Source of the DNA: an uncultured Aquimarina sp.
GTDB taxonomy: Bacteria; Bacteroidota; Bacteroidia; Flavobacteriales; Flavobacteriaceae
Assembly: GCA_947495425.1 (NCBI GenBank)
Contig: CANLYR010000006.1
Location: forward strand, 97,324 to 161,323
DNA: 64,000 bases
Reading direction: 5' to 3'
Shown: piece by piece, positions 46,073-57,900 of the stretch
How the letters are laid out: the number at the start of each line of letters is the position of its first letter
Position numbering within the stretch: the first letter of the stretch is position 1
The notes under the pieces: model-generated
What the model was told of the DNA's origin: nothing
The model's input: only the letters and a program-made list of their open reading frames with translations
Databases searched by the model: none
Position numbers and translations under genes: made by a program

Positions 46073-47479
46073 ATGAGGAAATACCTATTGTACGCTCTGT
46101 TGTTGCTTTTAACGGCATCACTTTCTGCTCAGGAAGTTGATACTACAACACTCAATTTCAAAGAGTATTTGGGGTACGTAAAAAAGTATCATCCTATAGC
46201 AAAACAGGCAGAATTAAATATAGATATCGGGCAAGCTAATCTTATGAAAGCCAGAGGGGGATTTGATCCCAAAATGGAAGTAGATTATGATAGAAAAAAG
46301 TTTAAGGGAACCGAATATTATGACTTGCTTAATGCTACTTTTAAAATTCCTACCTGGTATGGAGTCGAATTCAAAGGAGGTTTTGAACAAAATGATGGAG
46401 ATTTTTTAAATCCTCAGAACTCAGTACCAGATGATGGTCTTTTTAATGCGGGTGTCTCTATTCCGGTTGCACAAGGATTATTAATCAACGAGCGAATGGC
46501 AACCTTGCGTAAAGCCAAATTTTTTAGAGAACAAACCAAAGCAGATCGGGACCTTTTGATCAATGAAATCCTGTATGATGCCTCGCTCGCTTATTTTGAT
46601 TGGTTGCGAGCTTACAATGAAAAAGAAATCTACGATAACTTTTTAGATAATGCCAGAATTCGGTTCGAAGGCATAAAAAAGAGCGCATCAGTAGGAGAGA
46701 GAGCAGCTATTGATACTACAGAGGCCAAGATAGCTTTCCAAAGCAGAGCTTTGAGCCTGGAACAAGCCAAAGTAAAGTTGATGAAAGCAACGTTGGACCT
46801 CTCGAATTTTTTATGGTTAGAAGGAAATATTCCCGTAGAATTACAACCTAATGTGATACCCGATAATACTGTTGAAAAAGATATAGATAGCACATTAGAA
46901 ATTCAGGGAAACACATTAGACAGTTTTACAGTAGAAAATCATCCCAAATTAAGATCTTTAGCCTATAAAATTGAAGGATTAGAGGTTGATAGAAAATTAA
47001 AAGCAAACAAACTATTACCAAAGATTGATTTAGAATATAACTTTTTGACGGAAACTCCCGAGGTAGGGAACACGTTTAATACAGCAGAATATAAAGCAGG
47101 AGTTTCTTTTAGATTTCCGCTTTTTTTAAGAAAAGAACGGGGCGACCTTAAACTTGCCAAATTTAAAGTACAGGATGCTCAGTTCGAACGAGAAACCGCC
47201 CAACTGCAAATCAAAAATAAAGTAATGGCTATTTATATTGAGCTAGAATCTTTTGTAAGTCAAAATGAGCTTATATCTAATATAGTTAGTGATTATAATA
47301 CATTGCTTGCAGCAGAAGAACGTAAGTTTAGTTTTGGAGAAAGCTCACTTTTTCTAATTAACTCGCGAGAACGAAGCCTTATCGATGCAAAACTTAAAGA
47401 GATTGAAGTCCAAAATAAATTTTTTGCAGCAAAAGCCAAATTATTCAATAGCCTGGCGCTTAATCCTGAAAATCTTTAG
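46073..47479 (+). CDS. TolC-family outer membrane efflux protein
   Basis: Outer-membrane channel of the exporter. After a signal peptide (LLLLTASLSAQ) come about 468 residues rich in long amphipathic helices, with a duplicated layout typical of TolC: KYHPIAKQAELNIDIGQANL in the first half and ENHPKLRSLAYKIEGLEVDR in the second. I take ATG 46073 as the start, one base after the HlyD stop; an in-frame ATG at 45974 lies inside the HlyD gene and would precede the signal peptide. It ends the TetR-ABC-HlyD-TolC operon. galM follows after 95 bases. Confidence 0.92.
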   Translation: MRKYLLYALLLLLTASLSAQEVDTTTLNFKEYLGYVKKYHPIAKQAELNIDIGQANLMKARGGFDPKMEVDYDRKKFKGTEYYDLLNATFKIPTWYGVEFKGGFEQNDGDFLNPQNSVPDDGLFNAGVSIPVAQGLLINERMATLRKAKFFREQTKADRDLLINEILYDASLAYFDWLRAYNEKEIYDNFLDNARIRFEGIKKSASVGERAAIDTTEAKIAFQSRALSLEQAKVKLMKATLDLSNFLWLEGNIPVELQPNVIPDNTVEKDIDSTLEIQGNTLDSFTVENHPKLRSLAYKIEGLEVDRKLKANKLLPKIDLEYNFLTETPEVGNTFNTAEYKAGVSFRFPLFLRKERGDLKLAKFKVQDAQFERETAQLQIKNKVMAIYIELESFVSQNELISNIVSDYNTLLAAEERKFSFGESSLFLINSRERSLIDAKLKEIEVQNKFFAAKAKLFNSLALNPENL

Positions 47480-47574
47480 GAAAACAATTATATAATTATC
47501 TTTCTTGTCTAGTTATATTAGCGATTGCAGTATTAAAAGTATTTAGAAATTGAAATGTTAAAAACCATTTCATT

Positions 47575-48624
47575 ATGAAGATAAATAAAATAGATTTTGG
47601 TAGTATCGATGACCAAAAGATTTCATTGTACGAGCTACATAACGATCGAGGAGTGATTGTGAAAATCACTGAATACGGCGCTACCATAACCGCTATTTCG
47701 ACACCTGATCGCGAAGGAAAAGTCAAAGAAATTACTTGCGGTTTTGAAAATTTAAATGGATATTTATCTGAAGAATACAAGGCAAATCCCCCATATTTTG
47801 GAGGAACCATAGGGCGTTGTGCTTCTAGAATTCATAAAGGCAAGTTTACTATAAATGGTAGAGAATATCAGTTGGCAGCAAACGATAGGGGCAATCATTT
47901 GCATGGAGGTATGAAAGGTTTTGATCAAAAAATATGGGAATTACAAGCGTATAATGAATCAGAACATGAAGTATCAATTATTTTAGGCCTGTCCAGCCCC
48001 GACATGGAAGAAGGATATCCAGGACGGGTTGATGTAAAAATTAGCTTTACATTAAATAACTTCAACGAACTCATCATTAGATATGAGGCAAAAACTGATA
48101 AAGCTACACCAATTTCATTAACAAATCACTCCTACTTTAATCTTTCTGGTTTTAAGGAAAGTATACATAATCATAAAGTTATGATACATTCTGAAGCATT
48201 TTTGCAAAGGGATGAAAAGGGTGTCCCGCAAGGTAAACGCATGTATTTAGATGGACGACCAGAGGATTTTAGAGAAGAAAAGCTATTTAAAGAAGCTTTG
48301 GATGTTATGGATGCAGGATTGGATCATTACTATGTATTTAATAATGATTTTCAGTTAAAAAAAGTGGCCTCCTTTGAGCATTCTGTTACTGGAAGAATTA
48401 TGGAAGTCTCTACTACCGAACCGGGAATGTTATTGTATTCTGGATATTTTACTTCGAATTTTCTAAAAAGAGAAAATGGCGACCAATATGGTAAGCACAG
48501 GGCGTTTTGTTGTGAAACCCATAGATATCCTAATGGTCCTAATCTTCAAGATACCCCAAAATCGATTACCTATCCAAAAGAAGGGTATAAAAGTACTACT
48601 GTATTTAAGTTTTACACGAAATAA
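47575..48624 (+). CDS. galM: Aldose 1-epimerase (galactose mutarotase)
   Basis: Interconverts alpha and beta anomers of galactose or other aldoses. The family motifs are present: TIGRCASRIHKGKFTINGRE, the His in RGNHLHGGMKGFDQKIWE, the catalytic His in LTNHSYFNLSG, and the C-terminal YSGYFTSNF followed by CCETHRYPNGPN with the conserved Glu. The length (349 residues) is normal for the GalM type. No gal operon is adjacent; it simply follows the exporter genes. Substrate sugar is not determined. Confidence 0.93.
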   Translation: MKINKIDFGSIDDQKISLYELHNDRGVIVKITEYGATITAISTPDREGKVKEITCGFENLNGYLSEEYKANPPYFGGTIGRCASRIHKGKFTINGREYQLAANDRGNHLHGGMKGFDQKIWELQAYNESEHEVSIILGLSSPDMEEGYPGRVDVKISFTLNNFNELIIRYEAKTDKATPISLTNHSYFNLSGFKESIHNHKVMIHSEAFLQRDEKGVPQGKRMYLDGRPEDFREEKLFKEALDVMDAGLDHYYVFNNDFQLKKVASFEHSVTGRIMEVSTTEPGMLLYSGYFTSNFLKRENGDQYGKHRAFCCETHRYPNGPNLQDTPKSITYPKEGYKSTTVFKFYTK

Positions 48625-48933
48625 AAAATCAAGTACAGTTCTCAATTTATGTATGAACACTATGAGGTTCTACGGTTGCATTTTTTTCAAAAAGACAACA
48701 AGATATTAAATCGTATCAATACGTTAAAATAATGTTAAAAACGTAATATTTATGAGGTTTTTCCACAACAATAATTGTTAAATATTTCTTTAGCTTAGCA
48801 AAACAAATTTTACTCGTCAATTTCCAAACTACCCCTACTTATGTAATTTGTAGATGAAAACTACAATTTGCTGTATTTAAGGTATATTTTTTACTAAAAA
48901 TAATTAACTACTAATAGTCTTGAATCATAGTAT
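48625..48933. other. Intergenic region before the giant adhesin gene
   Basis: No gene is evident. It has an inverted repeat TTGTAG, seven bases, CTACAA at 48848-48866, flanked by two ATTTG words. A -7-like TATATTTT lies at 48883-48890, but no -33 element is at the right distance. These may belong to the control region of the giant gene. Confidence 0.45.
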
Positions 48934-51900
48934 ATGGAACACCTTTACCAATTTTATCATGTTTTTCTGAGCTCTACAAAATATAGATTTAGAACAGGAA
49001 TCATTCTTATCTTTCTTTTAGTTTTTTCTATAAACAATACATATTCTCAGAATTGTTCTGTAACTATTACCAGACTGAGTGAAACTATTTGTGAAGGCAC
49101 TTCATACAACTTAGATGGAGAACCAGTAACTCCAATAATCGGCACAGTGCAATGGACACAAACTGGAGGACCTTCTGTAGTTATAGATAATCCTAATACA
49201 CCTACCCCTCAAGTACTAGGTTTAGTAGGTGGAAACATCTACACATTCAGATATTCTGCCATATGTGGTGATGGTGTAGAAGCATCACAGAGCAAAACGC
49301 TTACAGTCGATCCTATAACCCAAGCACAAATCTCATCTGGGAATGTAGCTTCTTGTCCAGATAATTCTGGTAGTATTACGGTAAGTGCTAATAGTGCGTC
49401 AAACCCTGGTGAAAACGGTCTCTGGACCATTGAAGGAGGGAGTAACCCTGCAGGCGCAGTGATTAATTTTCCAACATCTCCTACTACAACAATAACATTA
49501 CCTTCGAATCGAGCCGGTACGTCTACGTTGCGTTGGACCATAGAAAACTCTGGGAATTCCTGTAGTAGCTTTGATGAAATAACGATTACAAATTTTGGAG
49601 GTGTAGAACCTGTAGATGCTGGTCCCAACCAAGTATTATCAGAATGTTATACTATATCGCAATCTACACGTTTTAACGCTACTTTTGGGGGTGGTAATGC
49701 AGGTAATAGTGGACAAATCGGAACTTGGATTTTTGTAAGTGGACCTAACAATCCTACAATTAGCAATCCTAATAATAATAGAACAAGAGTAAGTAATCTT
49801 AGAGAAGGGACATATACGTTTCGTTGGTCGGTATCTGGTCCCTGTGCCAATGGTAGTGATACGATGACGATAGAGGTTCCTGCGGCTACACAAGATGTAA
49901 CTCAGGCTTCAGTAGAAGACAATAACATATTTTTCTGTGATTCGTCGGTAGATCAAACTACGCTGGTAGGGTCTACACCAGTATTTGCTAATGAAGTAGT
50001 GTTATGGGAACAGATAGGAGGAGATCCGGTTACTATTACTCCAGATGATAGTTATACAACACAAATTACAGGTTTGAGTCCGGCTGGTGCTCCCTATCGA
50101 TTTCGATATACCATTCGTAACACTGCCACAAATTGTACCAGTAGTTTTAATCAAGTTACTATAAATTATAATACCAACCCTATAACTATCACTGTCAATG
50201 GTGGTTCTGATCTGGTTGCTACTTGTGATGAAACCAATATCGATATTCCATATTCGACAACAGGAGGTGGTTCTGATCAGTATCGTATAGTAAGTGGACC
50301 TGCTGATGCCCCTTTTTCATATCCCACTAGTTTCACCGATGTTAATGGTGGAAATTTGAACATCGATTTAGAAAACGAAGGTACCTATACTTTTGTTTTT
50401 AGAAGAAGACAAACCGGTCAAAATCTTGCCTCATGTCAGGAAGCTACCGATCAAATCAATGTTACCATCACCAGAAATGCAGATCCTCCGGCAAATGTGG
50501 GAACAGATCAAAATTTGAATTGTAATGAAGTGAGTACAGAATTAACAGGAAATACCCAGTTATATGGAGAAACCTTATGGTCGCAAGTAAGTGGCCCAAA
50601 TACGGCTACTATATCAGATCCTAGTATTCCAAGACCAACGGTAACCAATCTCGTACCTGGTGTGTATACCTTTAGATATACTATAAATAATGCTCCGGTA
50701 TGTCCTTTTGATCCCGATGATAATGTAAGTTTTGATGATGTAGTTGTAAATGTAGCTTCGGCTACCAATATCTCTGCAGCTGCAGGTCCAGATCAAACTA
50801 TTTGTACTGGAACCAATGTACAATTAGCGGCAAACACTCCTCCATCGGATCAGACGGGAACCTGGTCGGGGCCTTCAGGAATTACATTTTCAGATGATAA
50901 TGACCCTAGCGCTATAGCTAGTGGTTTTGGTGCTAATAATACAACGTATACTCTAACTTGGACGATTGAGAACATTAATGTAAATTGTGACACACCTACA
51001 ACTGATACTGTAGACATCATAACAAATAACGATAATGCACCCACGCAAGCTTCTGCCGGTGATGATCAATGTATTACTGATACTTCGGTTACCTCAACAA
51101 ATCTAGATGCTAATACGCCAATTACAGGGGAGCAAGGAGCATGGTCGCAGGTTTCTGGGCCTTCAACTGCCACATTTGCAACGATTTCGGATCCGCAAAC
51201 TCCAGTATCAAACTTAGTACCGGGAACTTACGAATTTAGATGGACTATTTCTTTTGATCCACCTGGCGCATGTCCTTCAACAACAGATACTGTTATTGTA
51301 ACTATTGCAAACGTAGCTACTGCCGATGCAGGACCAGATCCTGTAGGGATACAATGTACGACTTCGTATACTGCAGCGGCTAATGATCCCTCACCGGGTG
51401 GACAAGGTACCTGGAGTTTGATCGCTGGTAATGCCAATTTTACAATAGATGATATAAATCGTCCAGATGCTACGTTTTCTAATTTAACTTCAGGAACATA
51501 CGAATTTCAATGGACGGTTTCTGCTGCTGCATGTCCAGAAGTATCTGATACTTTTGTAATTCAGGTGGGTACACCAGCAGCTGCGGCTGTAGTACGACCT
51601 ACTCCTGATGTTTGTAGTGGTAATTCAGCAACATTAGATGCTGATGCCGTTGCCCAACCTTCTACGGGAGTTTGGACTTTAGATTCAGGAGCGCCTAATG
51701 CCCCTACCATTGTTGATCCTAATGATCCTAATACCAATGTTACTGGCTTGATTACCGGTGAATATACATTTCGATGGACAGTTAGCGGTTCGGGAACCTG
51801 TCCTTCCAACACGGCGACAACTACATTTAATGTATTTTCAGAAGCGAATGCAGGACCAGACCAACAATTATGCGAAGCCACAAGTATACTGCTCGAGGCA

Positions 51901-54900
51901 ACTCGAGGTTCTCTAGGAACCTGGTCTGTGGTATCAACAGGAGGTGCACCTAACCCTCAATCAACCTATGATCCCGTTCAATCGCCACCAAATAGTTCTA
52001 CTGCAAGTGCTACGGTCGAACCAGGATTTACGTATGTATATAGATTTACTACAGACTACGGTGCATCATGTCCATCTACCCAAGATGAAGTAACCGTAGT
52101 CGTAAGCTCAGGGCCTAGTGTGTCCCCTAATGCTGGTGACGATCAAATTTTGTGTAATGGCGATACCACGACGACAACTTTAAACGGAAGCAATCCACCT
52201 TCCGATCCTGGATTAACTGCGACCTGGAGTTTCCTCGAGCAACCTCCAGGGAGCGTTGCTAGTATTACGAACCCAAATCAAAGAAACACCGATGTAACTG
52301 GTCTTAGTCAACAAGGTTTGTATATTCTACAATGGAATTTTGCAGTTGATAACTGTGGAGAAGAGGCTGATATTATGAGAATTGAAGTTTTTGCAGCACC
52401 AACACCTGTTGAAGCTGGACCTGATCAACCCAATGCATGTCAGGAAGATATTCAACTCAATGCAACTACACCAACTGAAGGTGTAGGAACTTGGTCTTTT
52501 GCCAATGCTGTGGATGATCCTTCCGGCGGAGCTGTGATCATTGATGGACCCAATAATCCACAAACTACATTATCAAATGTACCTGATGATGCAAATAACG
52601 ATGGCAATCCAGACGTTTATGTATTAACATGGACAGTTTCTAACGGTCAGACGTTTCCTAATCCTTCTTCTGCCTGTAACCCACAATCAGACACGGTTAC
52701 GATTACATTTACAGGAGCACCACCATCCCAGGCAAATGCAGGCCCTGATCAAGAGCTTTGTGATGATACACAAACTAATTTGAATGCGGTACCTTTATCT
52801 AGTGGTACAGGAACTTGGACACAAACTTCTGGACCTTCTGGACCAACAATTGCCTCGCCCAATAATCCAAGCAGTCTGGTGATTGATCTTTCTCCAGGTA
52901 CTTTTGAATTTACGTGGACTGCTGTTGGAGGTGGATGTTCTTCGGCAGATACGATGGAGATTACTGTACAATCTGACCCAATTACTGCAGAGGCAGGACC
53001 AAATCAGACTATTAGAGAATTTACTACATTGACTCTAGGAGCTACGCCTGCAACAGCACCTGCCGAAGGGCGATGGACTCAGATTTCTGGCCCTACAACA
53101 GCTAATTTTATCGATGAAACTGATCCGACTACGCAAGTTACAGGAGTCGTGGCTGGAATTTACGTTTTTGAATGGACGATCACTAATGGTATCTGTAATC
53201 CAAGAAGAGATCAGGTTACTATAGAAATCACACCTACGATCGACATTGAGCTAGACAAATCTGTTCCGGCTACACCTGTAAAACCAGGAGAAACGGTAAT
53301 ATTTACTATTGCTATATTTAATAATGATGCCGCCAACAGTGCAGATGCAACTGGTGTAGAAGTAGTAGATGTGATACCGGCAGGATACTCTTTGGTTCCG
53401 GGTACGGTTAGTAATTCTGGTTTGTACAATGCAGGAAATTTGTCCATTACCTGGAGCAACCTAACGGTTACTAATGGCGCTACTCTAAATCTTACATTTA
53501 ATGCTGTTGTTAATGCATCGGGACCCTATGAAAATACGGCACAAATTACAGCCAGTAATGAGTTCGATGAAGACGCTACTCCGAATAATGATGATCCTAC
53601 AGAAGATGATCAGGATAGTGCTGCTGTTACCATTGCGCCGAATGATCCTCCTGTTGCTCAAAATGATGAAGATTTAAATAATACGTTAGGCGATAATGTT
53701 ACTGTCAATATAATTAATAATGACAATGACCCTGACGGGAATTTAGATGAAGAACGGGTAAATCTAGTACCTCCAGCTGGCTTTACCATTTTAAATGAAA
53801 TTAGAAACCTTGACAATGATCTTATAGGGTTTACTGTTGAAAATCAGGGTTCATGGTCTTATGATGATGATACGGGAAGTGTTACGTTCTCGCCAGAACC
53901 TGGGTTTACAGGTAATCCCGCTCCTATAAGCTATACGATAAGAGATAACGAAGATGCAATTTCGAATAGTGCATCTATTACTGTAACTTATACTCTAGAA
54001 GATCCTGTAGCTAACGACGATGCTAATTTAAATGCAACGGTAGTCAATGCAAATACCGTTTTAAATATTATAAACAATGATGTACTTGCAGATGGTAACA
54101 CGCCAACGCCAAATGATGTAGACGTAGATTTAGACCTAGGGACTGCAGGAATTCAAAATACTTTAACGGTAACCGGTCAAGGAGAGTGGACTTATGATCC
54201 TGCCAACGGAGAAGTTACTTTTGATCCTGATGTTGCCTTTACCACAAACCCAGATGTAATTCCTTATCAACTTATTGATTTGGACAACAATCGTCGATCA
54301 AATACTGCAAACATCACTATTATTTATCAAGAACCTCCTGTTGCTGTAAATGATTTAAGTGAAGGTAATAATCCTGGGAGTACCGTAAACGTTCCCATTA
54401 CTGCTAATGATTTTGATCCAGATGGACCTTTGGATCCGGGACGTGTAAATTTAATCCCGCCAACAGGTCCTACTATCTCCGGTACAGTGACTAATAGCGA
54501 TGGTGACGTCATTGGATTTACTGTTGAAAATGAAGGGACTTGGTTGTATGATGAAGCAACAAGACAACTTAGTTTCGATCCTCAAGATGGGTTTACCGGA
54601 AATCCAACGGTTATATCGTACACGATAAGAGATACAGAAGGAAATGAATCAAATATAGCTACTGTAGGGATCACGTATGATGCCGATCCTCCAGTCGCTA
54701 ATGATGATGAACTTCTAAATAATGCTTTTAATAGCACTGTAACGCTAAATATTATCAATAATGATGAGCTTGCAGATGGCACAACACCTACACCAACAGA
54801 CGTTAATGTAGATTTGGATCCAAATGTAGTAGGGATACAGAACTCTTTAACGGTTGCAGATCAAGGAACCTGGACGTATACTCCTGCTAATGGAACTATA

Positions 54901-57900
54901 GAATTTGTACCTAATACTACAGATCTTGTAGGTGACCCTGATCCCATACCCTATACTCTGATCGATCTCGACAATAATGAGCAAGCTACGGCTCAAATCA
55001 CGGTAACATATCAAGAGCAAGACCCTATAGCAAATAACGATTCCAGCACAGGAAACCAACCAGGAGGCATAGTTAGTCTTCCTATTACGGCTAATGATAC
55101 AGATCCAGACGGGACCGTTGATCCAACAACTGTTGATTTGATTCCCCCTACAGGGCCAACGATAACCAACATTGTTCGTAATTTGTCTAATGACATTGTA
55201 GGGTTTACGGTAGTAGGTGAAGGTGTTTGGTCTTATAATGAAGTTACCGGTTTATTAAGTTTTGATCCAGATGAGGGATTTACCGGGGATCCAACGGATA
55301 TTACTTATAATGTAGATGACGATGATGGGAACATGTCTGTTGCGCCGGCTACTGTAAGTATAACCTATGACCTAAATCCTGAACCTATAGCAAACGATGA
55401 TGAGCGTTTAAATAATACTCCAGATAGCTCAGTTATCCTGAATATAATAGAGAATGACCAACTAGCTGACGGTAGTACACCTACATCCAGCGATGTAGAT
55501 ATTGATTTAGACCTTGACCCGGGTAGTCCTGGAGTACAAAATACACTCACAGTTACGAATCAAGGTGTTTGGACGTATAATTCAAATGGAACTATAACTT
55601 TTGTTCCTGATGCTGCACTAATTGGTGATCCAGATCCTATTAATTATGCTTTGATAGATCTTGATAATAATGAACAAGCCGTTGCGCAGATCACGATTAC
55701 CTACCAAAATCAAGCACCTATTGCAAATAATGATTTAATTACCGGCTTAACTACGGGCACAGCTACAACATTCAATCCTTTTGTCGATAATGGTAGTGGT
55801 ATTGATGAAGATCTAGATGGAACTATCGATGTAACCACTGTGCAGCTAGTAGGAACCACAAACCCAGGAGACGATCTGGTTGCACCCAATGAAGGAGTGT
55901 GGAGTGTTAATACCACTACAGGCGAGATCACATTTACGCCATGTAGCGCCGCTGGCGTTCCTGATGCAAGTTGTACTCAAGCCTTTACAGGTGATCCTAC
56001 ACCCATACAATATACCGTAGCCGATAATGATGGAGCTCGTTCTAATCAAGCAACAATTACTTTGGATTACGATTCGCAACCTCCAGTTGCTCAAAATGAT
56101 TTAAGCAGCAATAATGTACCAGGAACTACAGTAACCCTTGATCCTACTGCAGATAATGGTAGCGGTATCGATAGTGATCCCGATGGTAGTCTTGATGTTA
56201 CCTCAATCAGTTTAGTACTACCGCCAGGAGCAACTAATGTGGTTACTGATAGTGATGGAGAAGTAACTAGTTTTACGATACCGGGAGAAGGCTCATGGAG
56301 TGTTAATTTGACTACAGGAGCGATAAGTTTTACACCTAATCCTAATTATACATTAGATCCAACACCAGTAAATTATACGATTAAAGATAATGATGGTAAC
56401 ATTTCCAATGAAGCAACTGTAACTATTGATTATGCACCCATTACCAGTGATGATCTTAGTACAGGAAATACTACCAATACGGCAGTTACGGTAGATGTTT
56501 TAGCTAATGATACCACTGGAGATACGGTAGATGTGACTACGGTTCAAATTGTAGGTACAGCAAGTCCCGGGGATGATTTGGTAGCTCCTAATCAGGGAGT
56601 TTGGAGTGTGAATACTGCAACAGGAGAGATTACTTTTACTCCATGTAGTACAGCTGGTGTTCCTGACGCAAGTTGTACCGGAGTATTTACAGGAAACCCT
56701 TCGCCTATTGATTATACTGTTGCCGATGATGAAGGAAATAGATCAAACGAATCTAGCGTTACAATAACGTATGATGCACAACCTCCAATAGCCAATGATG
56801 ATTTAATAACAGGCTTAACTACGGGTGCAGTAACGACATTCAATCCTTTTATCGATAATGGTAGTGGTATTGATAGTGATCCCGATGGAACACTAGACCC
56901 GACAAGTGTGCAACTCGTAGGTACGGCAAATCCGGGAGATGATTTGGTTGCTCCCAATGAAGGAGTTTGGAGTGTTAATACCACTACAGGCGAGATCACA
57001 TTTACGCCATGTACTGCAGCCGGTGTTCCTGATGCAAGTTGTACCCAAGCCTTTACGGGTGATCCTACACCCATACAATATACTGTTGCCGATAATGATG
57101 GAAATATATCAAATCAAGCTACAATTACTTTGGATTACGATTCGCAACCTCCAGTTGCTCAAAATGATCTAAGCAGCAATAATGTACCAGGAACTACAAC
57201 AACCCTTGATCCTACCGCAAACAATGGTAGCGGTATCGATAGTGATCCCGATGGTAGTCTTGATGTTACCTCAATCAGTTTAGTACCACCACCAGGAGCA
57301 ACTAATGTGGTTACTGATAGTGATGGAGAAGTAACTAGTTTTACGATACCGGGAGAAGGCTCATGGAGTGCTAATTTGACTACAGGAGCGATAAGTTTTA
57401 CACCTAATCCTAGTTATACATTAGATCCAACACCAGTAAATTATACGATTAAAGATAATGATGGTAACATTTCCAATGAAGCAATCGTAACTATTGATTA
57501 TGTACCTATAGCAAGTGCAGATCTTAGTACTGGAAATACCCCAACTACAGCAGTTACAGTAGATGTTTTAGCGAATGATACTACTGGAGATACTGTAGAT
57601 GTGACTACGGTTCAAATTGTGGGTACAGCAAGTCCCGGAGATGATTTGGTAGCTCCTAATCAGGGAGTTTGGAGTGTGAATACTACAACCGGAGAAATTA
57701 CTTTTACTCCATGTAGCGCAGCTGGTGTTCCCGATGCAAGTTGTACGGGCGCTTTTGTAACAAATCCAGCTCCTATACAGTATACGGTTGAGGATGATGA
57801 AAATAATAGATCTAATCCTGCCGAAGTGACTGTTGAATATAACGACGTCGCCGATCTATCACTAACCAAGAGAGTAGTGGATAATGACGTCACCCCGTTT

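Noticed and set aside
53641..57846. Regularly spaced repeats that could suggest a CRISPR array
   Set aside because: The units are about 350 bases, protein-coding and in frame, with no short identical repeats alternating with unique spacers.
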